DNA of 64,000 nt from the NCBI GenBank assembly GCA_002434245.1, contig DJJR01000026.1, positions 70,023 to 134,022 of the forward strand, given 5' to 3'. The notes below the pieces were generated by a model. The model saw nothing but the letters and a program-made list of their open reading frames with translations. It was not told where the DNA came from and did no database searches. This stretch comes from Pelosinus fermentans (lineage in GTDB: Bacteria; Bacillota; Negativicutes; DSM-13327). A program made the translations under genes and the position numbers. This document shows positions 52,034 through 60,201 of this stretch, piece by piece; position 1 is the stretch's first letter, and each line of letters begins with the position of its first letter.

Positions 52034-52076
52034 AACACATAGTAGTATTGGTATTATGATTCCCTTTAATTAGGGC

Positions 52077-52111
52077 ATAATAGGTAAAGAGCGGCAAGTT
52101 TTACCTATTAT
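52077..52111 (+). promoter_or_regulatory. Perfect inverted repeat just upstream of the decarboxylase-tmk ribosome-binding site
   Basis: ATAATAGGTAAA and TTTACCTATTAT are a perfect 12-base inverted repeat around an 11-base spacer. It ends one base before AAAAGGAGG and has no T-tract, so it is probably an operator or an mRNA structure controlling the next gene rather than a terminator. Confidence 0.5.
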
Positions 52112-52128
52112 AAAAGGAGGCGTTAGGG

Positions 52129-53598
52129 TTGCGTTTGAGGCAAGCAGACACCCCTTTACTGACTGCAATGCAGCATTATGTAGAAGAGGAAGTTATTCCT
52201 TTTCATACTCCAGGGCATAAGCAAGGTAAAGGAATGCATCATACATTGGAAAGAATAATAGGTAGAGGTACCCTAGCCTTGGATTTGGCTTTAATGGAAG
52301 AACTAGATGATTTTCACGAACCCTATGGCTGCATAAAGGATGCTCAGGAGCTGGCTGCACAGCTTTATGGCGCGGATCATAGTTTTTTTGTTATCAATGG
52401 TACAACGGGCGGAATTTATGCAATGATATTAGCTGTTGCCGGTCCTGGAGAAAAAATTATTGTGCCCCGTAATGCTCACCGCTCTATTATTGGCGGGATT
52501 ATCTTAAGTGGGGCGATTCCAATCTTCATGCAGCCGGAAGTTGATAATGACTTAGGGCTGGCTATGGGAGTTACGCCAGAAACGGTAGAGAATACAGTGC
52601 GCCAGCATCCAGATGCTAAAGGAGTACTCATTATTAACCCTAATTATTATGGGGTTGCTGTAGATTTAAAAAAGATTGTACATCTTGTTCATGAACATAA
52701 CATGGTGGTGCTGGTAGATGAAGCTCATGGTCCTCACCTGCGTTTTAGCAATCGTCTGCCGATACAAGCTTTGGATGCCGGGGCTGATATTTGTGCCCAA
52801 AGTACTCATAAGATTATTGGTGCATTGACTCAATGCTCCTTAGTTCATTGCAGGGAGGGACGTATTCGTGTACCTCATCTGAAAGCAATGCTGCAGTTGA
52901 CTCAGTCTACCAGCCCTAATTATATTATGTTGGTATCCTTAGATGTAGCTCGTATGCAAATGGCTTTAGAAGGTACAAAACTCATTGAACGATCCATTGC
53001 CTTAGCCAATTGGACAAGGCAGGAAATTAATAAAATACCTGGTTTATACTGTTTTGGTTCGGAGAAAAAGGGGAATCCGGGAATATATGATTTAGATCCA
53101 ACGAAGGTTACTGTTACGGTTAAGGGACTGGGATTAACAGGTCCTGAGGCAGAGCGGATTTTACGTCATCAGTATAAAATACAAGTTGAGCTTTCGGATT
53201 TATATAATCTTCTTTTTTTAATTACCTTAGGGGATCGGGAAGAAGAAGTACATCTGTTAGTGGCAGCTCTTCGGGACATGGCAGAAAAATATGCAAAGGC
53301 TTATGACTTTTCCTTATTAGAACGCTGCATTCATGCTCCATATCCAGTAGCGCCTCAAGGTATTTTATCTCCTCGTGAAGCTTTATTCGGCAACACCTGC
53401 ATGGTACCTTTTGCTCATTCTGCGGGAATGATTTGTGCTGAAATTGTCACCTTCTATCCTCCCGGTATCCCTGTGGTATGCCCAGGAGAGAGGATAACCC
53501 AGGAAATTATCGATTATTGTCAACTGCTTCAGCAAAGTGGTATGCATGTGTCTGGACCAGAAGACTATACATTAAAAACAATTAAAGTGGTGGATTAA
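52129..53598 (+). CDS. Orn/Lys/Arg decarboxylase of the YaaO/short SpeA type
   Basis: This is a cytoplasmic fold-I PLP decarboxylase of 489 residues, the short form without the large N-terminal wing domain. TPGHKQGKGMH, FFVINGTTGGIYAMI, NAHRSIIGGIILSGA and the PLP lysine about K228 in QSTHKIIGALTQ are typical, as is the C-terminal domain PLEREALFG-like SPREALFGNTCMVPFAHSAG. Relatives decarboxylate arginine, lysine or ornithine; specificity cannot be read here. It occupies the position of yaaO upstream of tmk in Bacillus. The start is TTG, 8 bases after AAAGGAGG. Its stop codon directly abuts the tmk ATG. Confidence 0.88.
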   Translation: MRLRQADTPLLTAMQHYVEEEVIPFHTPGHKQGKGMHHTLERIIGRGTLALDLALMEELDDFHEPYGCIKDAQELAAQLYGADHSFFVINGTTGGIYAMILAVAGPGEKIIVPRNAHRSIIGGIILSGAIPIFMQPEVDNDLGLAMGVTPETVENTVRQHPDAKGVLIINPNYYGVAVDLKKIVHLVHEHNMVVLVDEAHGPHLRFSNRLPIQALDAGADICAQSTHKIIGALTQCSLVHCREGRIRVPHLKAMLQLTQSTSPNYIMLVSLDVARMQMALEGTKLIERSIALANWTRQEINKIPGLYCFGSEKKGNPGIYDLDPTKVTVTVKGLGLTGPEAERILRHQYKIQVELSDLYNLLFLITLGDREEEVHLLVAALRDMAEKYAKAYDFSLLERCIHAPYPVAPQGILSPREALFGNTCMVPFAHSAGMICAEIVTFYPPGIPVVCPGERITQEIIDYCQLLQQSGMHVSGPEDYTLKTIKVVD

Positions 53599-54282
53599 AT
53601 GAATGGTAAATTAATTATTATTGAAGCCGGAGATGGCAGCGGCAAAGCAACGCAGACCGAAAAACTATATCATCGTTTGAAAGAAGAAAAAAGAACAGTA
53701 CGCAAAGTGAGCTTTCCGGACTATAAAAGTAGTTCTTCAGCACTCATAAAAATGTATCTCAATGGTGATTTCGGCAATCGTCCCGATTCGGTAAACCCTT
53801 ATGCTGCTTCCAGTTTCTATGCAGTAGACCGTTATGCATCCTACAAGCAGGATTGGGGCGATTTTTATAAACAGGGCGGTATTATCATTGCCGATCGTTA
53901 TACTACGTCCAATATGGTGCATCAAGCTGTAAAAATTCATGTACAGGAAGAAAAGGATGCTTTTTTAGATTGGCTCTGGGACTTAGAATTTGTGAAATTC
54001 GGTTTACCGATTCCAGACGGTGTGATTTTTCTCGATATGCCGCCACTGTATAGCAAAATTCTTAGAGAAGAGCGTGCTAAACATAACGGAGAGCGAACTC
54101 CTGATATCCATGAACGAGATGAGCAGTATTTAGAGGACTGCTACAGTAACTACTGTGCCATCGCCGATAAGTATCATTGGCATAAGATTTCCTGCATTCA
54201 TCATACACAATTAAAGACAGTGGACGAAATTCACGAAGACGTCTATCAATCGGTGCAAAATATACTGGCAAGGAACAAGTAA
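53599..54282 (+). CDS. tmk: Thymidylate kinase
   Basis: This enzyme phosphorylates dTMP to dTDP in the cytoplasm (227 residues). The P-loop reads EAGDGSGKATQT, where the usual Ser/Thr after GK is Ala, a variation also seen in clostridial-type thymidylate kinases that have GKxTQ. FYAVDRYASYKQDW, IIIADRYTTSN with the DR(Y/H) motif and the lid-like RTPDIHERDEQYLE are present. It starts immediately after the stop of the decarboxylase gene, so translation is coupled. In Bacillus the next genes are yaaQ and yaaR; yaaQ is missing here. Confidence 0.9.
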   Translation: MNGKLIIIEAGDGSGKATQTEKLYHRLKEEKRTVRKVSFPDYKSSSSALIKMYLNGDFGNRPDSVNPYAASSFYAVDRYASYKQDWGDFYKQGGIIIADRYTTSNMVHQAVKIHVQEEKDAFLDWLWDLEFVKFGLPIPDGVIFLDMPPLYSKILREERAKHNGERTPDIHERDEQYLEDCYSNYCAIADKYHWHKISCIHHTQLKTVDEIHEDVYQSVQNILARNK

Positions 54283-54315
54283 AGTCTCAGCTTATTGAAA
54301 ATATAAATTTTATAA

Positions 54316-54341
54316 ACCACAAAGGCATAATGCCGCAAAGA
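54316..54341. repeat. Half family C element
   Basis: AACCACAAAGGCATAATGCCGCAAAG resembles the left arm of the family C element at 59978, next to a family B copy. Confidence 0.5.
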
Positions 54342-54347
54342 ATGATT

Positions 54348-54432
54348 GAAACGCAGAGATGCAGAGTGCGCTGAGGGGTATTCTCTAACCCTATTAATTA
54401 TCTTTTCTCTGTGTTCTCTGCGCCTCTGCGGT
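54348..54432. repeat. Family B palindromic element, copy 3
   Basis: Arms GAAACGCAGAGATGCAGAG and CTCTGCGCCTCTGCGGTGC. It fills the middle of the 305-base gap between tmk and the guanylate-kinase-like gene. Confidence 0.85.
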
Positions 54433-54587
54433 GCGGTGATGTTAAAGGATATGTAGTTTTTTATTATCTAATTATCTAAAAATTGCGTTTATTAATGAAA
54501 ACAAGCAGGATTATCGATAATATATGTACAATGTAATATTATACGATACATTTAGATAATAATGGAATTTGCATGGGGGGAATGAGT

Positions 54588-55112
54588 ATGCTGATTGTTC
54601 TGCTTGGTCCGACTGGATCGGGAAAAAGCACAATTGAAAAGAAAATAGGACAGAGTGGAATACATAGGCTGAGGTCCCACACTACTCGTCTGAGGAAACC
54701 CGGAGAGTCTGAAGATGCCTATTATTTCGTCAAAAAAGAAGAATTTAAAAAAGTGGATTTAGTAGAAAGTGTATTGTATAAAAATAGCTTTTTTGGACTG
54801 AGTCGGGAAGAAGTACAAATTGCAGAAACCAAGGATTGTGTAGTTACTCTTGACTGGAATGGAGCTCAGCAAATTAAACATCGCATTCCATTTGCAGTTA
54901 CCATATTTATTGATTGTCCAATGTACCAGCTGGAAAAACGCTTGCCAATTGAGATAGATACTGAAAAACGCAAAAAGATTATGGAACAGGTAGTGCTGGA
55001 TTCAAAGTGTGCTGCTAACTGTGATTATATTGTGAGAAATTATGATGGGCAGTTGGATGAAGCTTGTGCTCAAATATTAGAAATTTGTCGTAAAAGTAAA
55101 AAAAGCGACTAA
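54588..55112 (+). CDS. Guanylate-kinase-like P-loop protein
   Basis: This cytoplasmic protein of about 174 residues has the P-loop LLGPTGSGKSTIEKK, then HTTRLRKPGESEDAYYFV matching the GMP-binding Thr-R-x-x-R-x-G-E region of guanylate kinase. The later GMP-binding and lid parts are more diverged. It may be a divergent guanylate kinase or a paralog with another role; the standard gmk lies usually near rpoZ, which is not here. I chose the ATG at 54588, 7 bases after GGGGGGAA; earlier ATGs at 54573 and 54582 overlap that site. It is inserted in the tmk-yaaR segment and has its own terminator. Confidence 0.8.
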   Translation: MLIVLLGPTGSGKSTIEKKIGQSGIHRLRSHTTRLRKPGESEDAYYFVKKEEFKKVDLVESVLYKNSFFGLSREEVQIAETKDCVVTLDWNGAQQIKHRIPFAVTIFIDCPMYQLEKRLPIEIDTEKRKKIMEQVVLDSKCAANCDYIVRNYDGQLDEACAQILEICRKSKKSD

Positions 55113-55135
55113 TTCAGGTAACGGATGGTTACTAT

Positions 55136-55177
55136 AAAAGGTAGAAACTATTAAATTATATAGTTTCTACCTTTTTT
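55136..55177 (+). terminator. Terminator of the guanylate-kinase-like gene
   Basis: A 15-bp stem AAAAGGTAGAAACTA / TAGTTTCTACCTTTT with an AT-rich loop is followed by TT. Confidence 0.88.
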
Positions 55178-55210
55178 ACGAAGAATAGAAAGTATGCTTT
55201 CTTATCTATT

Positions 55211-55243
55211 CTTTCTCTGTACTCTCTGCATCTCTGCGGTTAG
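55211..55243. repeat. Half family B element
   Basis: Right arm only: CTTTCTCTGTACTCTCTGCA followed by TCTCTGCGGTTAG. Confidence 0.75.
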
Positions 55244-55340
55244 AAAAAGGTAGAAATTCTTAAAAATCGAGACCATTATTTTATAATAGGGAAAGCTAGT
55301 GTTATAATAAAAAGGATGAATGACAGAAGCTGGAGGTACC

Positions 55341-56678
55341 ATGGATCGCTCACATTCTCTCGGGGAAGAAAAGATATCAACTCTATTGTGGAGATTTTCG
55401 CTGCCAGCAATTATCGGGATGGTAGTTAATGCTTTTTATAATGTTATCGATAGTATATTTGTAGGGCGTGGCGTAGGTGAAATTGGTCTTACTGCAGTTA
55501 CGATAGCCTTTCCCATTATGATTGTATTAATGGGTTTTGGGATGTTGGTAGGAGTAGGGGCCGCTGCAGTTGTTTCTTTGAGAATGGGGGAGAAGCAGCA
55601 AGAGCAAGCGGAAAAAATATTAGGGAACGCCTTTACTCTTTCCATGATATTATCGGCAGCATTTACGGGATCGGTCTTGCTGTTTCTAGATCCGATCTTA
55701 ATAATGTTAGGTGCAGAGCAGGACGTGCTGCCTTATGCCAGAGAGTTTACAAGAATTATTGTTCTTGGCAGTCCATTTATGTATATTGGTTTTGGTTTGA
55801 ATAATATAGTACGTGCTGAGGGCAATCCTCAAATGGCCATGTCCACTACACTCATCTCTGCAGGATTAAATATTGTGTTAAATCCTTTATTCATATTTAC
55901 GTTCCATTTAGGAATTGGTGGCTCGGCCTTAGCAACTGTGATATCCCAAGGAGTATCAGCCATATGGGTATTAGTCTATTTTTTGCGGGGCAAAAGTGTA
56001 TTAAGGCTGCGAAAAAAGAATTTTTCCTTAGATAAAAAGATTGTTCGCAGTATTTTCGAGATTGGAATGTCGCCCTTTTTAATGCAGATTGCTTCAAGTT
56101 TGACCACGGTTTTGTTCAATTATACGTTATTACGGTATAGTGGAGAATTGGCAGTCGCTTCCATTGGAATTATCAATCGAATGGGCATGCTCATGTTAAT
56201 GCCTATTTTTGGAATTAGCCAGGGGCTTCAGCCAATCATTGGCTATAATTATGGAGCCGGGAATTATAATCGGGTTAAGAAAGCTTTAAAAATAGCAATC
56301 GGTGCTGCAACTTTATTTTCGACAGTCGGCTTCTTAGTCATTCAGATTTTTGATAAGCAGATTATTATGCTGTTCAATGATAACCCTGAGCTGATTTTAT
56401 TAGGGTCTGAGGCGATGCGGATTAATTTGTGTATGCTTCCGGTCATTGGTTTTCAAATTATTGGTGCTAATTATTTTCAGGCAGTGGGTAAGGCTGGTTA
56501 TGCCATTGTACTTAGTATGTCGCGGCAATTACTTCTATTAATCCCTTTAGTCTTGCTATTGCCAAGGCTGCTGGGCTTACAGGGGGTTTGGCTGGCAAGT
56601 CCGATAGCAGATTTCTCGTCCGCTTTGTTAACTGGCATATTCTTATTTCGCGAGCTTCGTAAGTTGAGTCAAAAGTAA
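55341..56678 (+). CDS. MATE-family efflux transporter
   Basis: This is a 12-helix inner-membrane cation antiporter of about 445 residues that exports drugs or metabolites. LLWRFSLPAIIGMVVNAFYNVIDSIFVGR, GMLVGVGAAAVVSLRMGE and, in the second half, MQIASSLTTVLFNY, ISQGLQPIIGYNYGAGN and GANYFQAVGKAGYAIVLS are family hallmarks. The ATG at 55341 follows CTGGAGG with short spacing; a second in-frame ATG at 55320, behind AAAGGA, is also possible and would add seven residues. It is a single gene inserted between tmk and yaaR. No regulator of the TetR or MarR type is adjacent. Confidence 0.93.
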   Translation: MDRSHSLGEEKISTLLWRFSLPAIIGMVVNAFYNVIDSIFVGRGVGEIGLTAVTIAFPIMIVLMGFGMLVGVGAAAVVSLRMGEKQQEQAEKILGNAFTLSMILSAAFTGSVLLFLDPILIMLGAEQDVLPYAREFTRIIVLGSPFMYIGFGLNNIVRAEGNPQMAMSTTLISAGLNIVLNPLFIFTFHLGIGGSALATVISQGVSAIWVLVYFLRGKSVLRLRKKNFSLDKKIVRSIFEIGMSPFLMQIASSLTTVLFNYTLLRYSGELAVASIGIINRMGMLMLMPIFGISQGLQPIIGYNYGAGNYNRVKKALKIAIGAATLFSTVGFLVIQIFDKQIIMLFNDNPELILLGSEAMRINLCMLPVIGFQIIGANYFQAVGKAGYAIVLSMSRQLLLLIPLVLLLPRLLGLQGVWLASPIADFSSALLTGIFLFRELRKLSQK

Positions 56679-56936
56679 TGGATAGTTGGCACCGAAGTAA
56701 GATGAGTCCTGTAAATATGACAAAGATATTTTGCAAGTTAAAAGCATAAATTGATTATTTGCTGGAAAACAATTATAATTTAGATGCAATCCTATGTTTG
56801 TCTAATGATGAAGTTCATAAGCTCGGATGGTGCTTGCTCAAATAGAGTTAGCACTCCAGCAAAGAGCAGATCTTTTCTTTATGAAAGTATTATAGTAAAG
56901 CTAGTGTATATTATAGCTTGAAAGGCAGTGACCTAC

Positions 56937-57383
56937 ATGAAAATAAATAATCTAGGAGCTACCCAAATACCTTCACTGGTGGAACGGGATAGTGGGAGCA
57001 AGGCGGAAAGATCCTTAAGTCATTTTTCCTCTGATCTACTTAAAAGCCAAGATGGGCAATCTCGTGAGAGGTTAAATCAATTATTGGCGGAAATAGATAA
57101 ACGCGGCAAGCGTTTAGGGGAAGTGCCAACCTATGCTGAACTCAAGAAATATCGGGAAGTCATAAGGCAATTTGTCGGTGAGGCTGTAGGACGTATGTAT
57201 ACATTGCAATCGCAGCAAGGGTGGGATCGCCATGGGAGGCAGAAGGTGTATACAATCATCAAAAAGGTAGATGCTACCTTAGATAGTCTAACAGAAGATG
57301 TACGCCTGGGAGAAGAACGTCAATTGGATATTCTGTCGAAACAAGATGCGATTCGTGGCATGCTAGTCGATCTGTATACATAG
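56937..57383 (+). CDS. yaaR: YaaR-like DUF327 protein
   Basis: This is a cytoplasmic protein of about 148 residues. The DUF327 core covers about 20-145 (LNQLLAEIDKRGKRLGEVPTYAELKKYREVIRQF, GWDRHGRQKVYTIIKKVDATLDSL) and is almost all helix. Its function is unknown, but it sits next to holB in many Firmicutes. The ATG at 56937 lies behind AAAGG at 11 bases. It is separated by 10 bases from holB, so both form an operon continuing to trmN6. Confidence 0.88.
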   Translation: MKINNLGATQIPSLVERDSGSKAERSLSHFSSDLLKSQDGQSRERLNQLLAEIDKRGKRLGEVPTYAELKKYREVIRQFVGEAVGRMYTLQSQQGWDRHGRQKVYTIIKKVDATLDSLTEDVRLGEERQLDILSKQDAIRGMLVDLYT

Positions 57384-57393
57384 AGGTGCAACG

Positions 57394-58383
57394 ATGAAGT
57401 GGACCGATATCATTGGGCATAAAGAGCAGGTAACCATGCTGCGTCATATGGAGAGCAGCAGACGTATGCCTCATGCTGTTTTATTTGCAGGACCTAAAGG
57501 CATTGGCAAAAACCTGGTGGCGAATGTTACTGCGGCAGCTTTATTATGCAGTGATCAAGAAGAGCGCCCTTGTGGCCGCTGCCATTCTTGTCAGCAAATA
57601 TCCTATGGCAGTCATCCCGATTTTCTCCTTATTGTCCCTGATGGGACCAATATTAAGATTGAACAAATTCGAATGCTGCAGCAGGAATTGTCAATGGCAT
57701 CTTTTAGTGGAAAGCGACGCGTCTGCATCATTGATGGTGCTGAGCTCATGACGACTCAAGCTGCCAATAGTCTGCTAAAAGTTCTAGAAGATCCTCCTGG
57801 GGAGATTATCTTTCTTTTGTTAGCAGCCAATAAGCAAATGCTGCTGACTACGATACTATCTCGATGCATGGTGATTGCTTTTCAGCCTTTAGCAGACGAG
57901 CTATTGGCTCAGGATTTAATGGCTAAAGGTTATTTACCAGAAACATCGGAAGTGGCCGCCCGCTTAAGCGGCGGTCGAATGGGAATTGCACTTGCTCTTT
58001 TGGAACCTGAAGGTCTTGCCCTGCGTAATCAGGCTCTGGAAATGATCCAAAATTTAATGGATTCCAAACTGGAAACGGTCTGGCACTCAGCTGGAGTATT
58101 GGAAAAAATGGAACGTAATGATATTTTGGAATTTATAAAGTATGTAACTTATATCTTGCGTGATATACTATTGCTTGTTACTGGACAGGGCAAGCAATTG
58201 TTATTTAATATAGATGCTAAAGAGGATTTGTGTGAAGTAGCGGATATGTGGAGCGAAAGGCGGCTAGTAACAGCCATTAGGGCAGTGGAGTCAGCTAGGC
58301 GGGCTTTACTGGCCAATGCAAATACAAGGCTTACAAGTGAAGCGTTATTGATAAGAATTTATGACTTAGCAAGGGAGGTTTGA
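57394..58383 (+). CDS. holB: DNA polymerase III delta' subunit
   Basis: This 329-residue AAA+ protein is part of the clamp loader. DIIGHKEQVTMLRHM and GPKGIGKNLVA (a P-loop with Asn instead of Ser/Thr, common in delta', which does not hydrolyse ATP) are followed by a zinc-binding cysteine module (CSDQEERPCGRCHSC). RRVCIIDGAELMTTQAANSLLKVLEDPP and ILSRCMVIAFQPL (SRC motif) are hallmarks. AGAGGTG lies before the ATG. Its last codons overlap the ribosome-binding site of ricT. Confidence 0.93.
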   Translation: MKWTDIIGHKEQVTMLRHMESSRRMPHAVLFAGPKGIGKNLVANVTAAALLCSDQEERPCGRCHSCQQISYGSHPDFLLIVPDGTNIKIEQIRMLQQELSMASFSGKRRVCIIDGAELMTTQAANSLLKVLEDPPGEIIFLLLAANKQMLLTTILSRCMVIAFQPLADELLAQDLMAKGYLPETSEVAARLSGGRMGIALALLEPEGLALRNQALEMIQNLMDSKLETVWHSAGVLEKMERNDILEFIKYVTYILRDILLLVTGQGKQLLFNIDAKEDLCEVADMWSERRLVTAIRAVESARRALLANANTRLTSEALLIRIYDLAREV

Positions 58384-58385
58384 AG

Positions 58386-59201
58386 GTGGAGACAGTAGTC
58401 GGAGTACGTTTTAAAAAAGCTGGCAAGGTATATTATTTTGCACCTGGTGAAATTGCCCTGGTGGCAGGAGATTTTGTAATTGTTGAAACTGCCAGAGGGT
58501 TAGAATACGGAGAAGTTGTTATTGGACCGCGTCAGGTAGGAGAGGATGCTATTGTAGCACCATTAAAAACCGTACAGCGTAAAGCCACTGCCGAAGATGG
58601 CGCTAAAGTGGAAGAGAATAGAGAAAAGCAAAAAGAAGCCTTCTCTACTTGTGAGCAGAAGATCAAGGCTCATAACTTAAATATGAAGTTAGTGGATGTA
58701 GAGTATACCTTTGATGTCAATAAAATCATTTTTTATTTCACGGCAGAAGGACGTATTGATTTTAGGGATCTAGTAAAAGATTTGGCAGCTGTATTTCGTA
58801 CTAGAATAGAACTTAGGCAAATTGGAGTTCGGGATGAAGCAAAAATGATGGGGGGAATTGGTTGCTGCGGCAGACCTTTGTGCTGCTCAACGTTTCTCGG
58901 AGATTTTGAACCAGTGTCTATTAGAATGGCTAAGGATCAGAAGCTTTCTTTGAATCCAACCAAAATTTCTGGCATATGCGGGCGATTGATGTGCTGCTTA
59001 AAATATGAGAATGATTCCTATGCACCTTGCTGCAAGAAAATTCCTGCGCCGGTGGTCGGGCGGGAAGTCATAACTGTAGATGGAGAAGGAAAAGTTACAT
59101 TTGTAAATCAAGGGAAGAAGAATGCAACGATTCTGCTGACAAATGGTAATACTGTTATTATTCCATGGGAAGAAGTAGTGGAAAAGGATCTAAATGTGTA
59201 A
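58386..59201 (+). CDS. ricT: RicT (YaaT), PSP1-domain protein of the Y-complex
   Basis: This is a cytoplasmic protein of about 271 residues. In Bacillus RicT, with RicA and RicF, helps mRNA processing by RNase Y and affects sporulation; the complex carries iron-sulfur clusters. The PSP1 domain includes GLEYGEVVIGP and LRQIGVRDEAKMMGGIGCCG. The cysteine-rich motif GCCGRPLCCSTF...GRLMCCLKYE lies near residues 155-205. The start is placed at GTG 58386, 7 bases after GGGAGG; the TTG at 58380 is too close to it. RicA and RicF genes are not in the window. Confidence 0.92.
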   Translation: METVVGVRFKKAGKVYYFAPGEIALVAGDFVIVETARGLEYGEVVIGPRQVGEDAIVAPLKTVQRKATAEDGAKVEENREKQKEAFSTCEQKIKAHNLNMKLVDVEYTFDVNKIIFYFTAEGRIDFRDLVKDLAAVFRTRIELRQIGVRDEAKMMGGIGCCGRPLCCSTFLGDFEPVSIRMAKDQKLSLNPTKISGICGRLMCCLKYENDSYAPCCKKIPAPVVGREVITVDGEGKVTFVNQGKKNATILLTNGNTVIIPWEEVVEKDLNV

Positions 59202-59943
59202 TCCAATGGTGATTGGGGTGGAAGAGCGTATCGATGATTTGCTGATCGGTCAGTTGAAAGTGATTCAGCATGAAAAAGAATTTTGTTTTTCCTTAGATGC
59301 AATACTGTTATCGCATTTTGCCACTGTGAGACCGGGGGCTAAGGCCGTGGATTTGGGAACAGGAACAGGTGTGATCGCCCTTCTTCTAACGGCAAGGGGT
59401 GCGGCTCATGTAACCGGCTTAGAATTAAGCCAGGCTATGGCGGATATGGCGGCACGCAGTGTTCTTTTGAATCAGTTGGATGAGAAAGTAAAGATTATAC
59501 AAGGAGACTTGTGTAAGATAAAAGATATATTGCCCTCAGAAGGGTATGATTTGGTAGTGTCGAACCCTCCCTATCGTCCGGTGGGTGGTGGTTATGTGAG
59601 TCCTAATGACAATGTGGCTAGGGCTAAGCATGAGGTTACAGCGACTCTAAAAGATGTGGTGGGCGCTGCACGGTATTTGCTGAAGTATCGTCGTGGGCGC
59701 TTTGCAATGGTTCACTTACCGGAACGTATGGCTGAGATTTTAACTGCGATGAGTCAAGCTGGCATTGAACCTAAATTATTGCAGTTAGTATACAGCAGTA
59801 TCGATAAAAAGCCTACCATGTTATTGGTAGAAGGGGTTAAAGGGGCAAGTCCGGGGCTTACAATCTTGCCGCCTCTTGTAGTTTATAAGCCTGATGGCAG
59901 TTATAGTGATGAAATTGCGAAATATTACAAAGAATATCGATAA
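59194..59943 (+). CDS. trmN6: tRNA1(Val) adenine-37 N6-methyltransferase (YabB/TrmN6 family)
   Basis: This is a SAM-dependent methyltransferase of 249 residues. SAM motif I is KAVDLGTGTGVIALLL, and the catalytic N6-adenine motif is VVSNPPYRPVGGG. In E. coli the homolog modifies A37 of tRNA-Val. AAAAGGATCT precedes the ATG, which overlaps the end of ricT by 8 bases, so the genes are coupled. In Bacillus yabA (replication control) and yazA come between these genes; both are absent here. Confidence 0.9.
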   Translation: MCNPMVIGVEERIDDLLIGQLKVIQHEKEFCFSLDAILLSHFATVRPGAKAVDLGTGTGVIALLLTARGAAHVTGLELSQAMADMAARSVLLNQLDEKVKIIQGDLCKIKDILPSEGYDLVVSNPPYRPVGGGYVSPNDNVARAKHEVTATLKDVVGAARYLLKYRRGRFAMVHLPERMAEILTAMSQAGIEPKLLQLVYSSIDKKPTMLLVEGVKGASPGLTILPPLVVYKPDGSYSDEIAKYYKEYR

Positions 59944-59977
59944 TAAAGTTATTGGCTTTAGGAATTATAAAAGGAAG

Positions 59978-60030
59978 CACAAAGGTCACAAAGAATTTTT
60001 ATGATCATCTCTCTTTGTTTCCTTTGTGTT
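59978..60030. repeat. Family C short palindromic element
   Basis: Arms CACAAAGGTCACAAAGAA and CTTTGTTTCCTTTGTG. It is shorter than families A and B and lies 55 bases before a family A copy. Confidence 0.75.
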
Positions 60031-60085
60031 TTAATTTTTTTATAATACATATTAGAATTTATAAGTTCTTAGGAGCAAAACACGT

Positions 60086-60170
60086 AATCGCGAAGGCGCG
60101 AAGAAGCAAAGTTAATAGGTCGAGTATGTTTGCTTCGTGTTCTTCCTAATTCTTCGCATCTTCGCGGTTC
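60086..60170. repeat. Family A palindromic element, copy 6
   Basis: Arms AATCGCGAAGGCGCGAAGAA and TTCTTCGCATCTTCGCGGTT. Its right arm reaches to 31 bases before the rsmI start and gives a false N-terminal extension in the rsmI frame. Confidence 0.9.
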
Positions 60171-60201
60171 AAAGGTCTTATTTTTAAAGGAAGTGAGTAT
60201 A

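Noticed and set aside
59952..60149. 65-codon plus-strand ORF between trmN6 and rsmI
   Set aside because: It covers family C and family A repeats and has no coding signature.
60130..60201. N-terminal extension of rsmI
   Set aside because: The extra residues come from the right arm of a family A element; the family N-terminus begins at the TTG at 60202.
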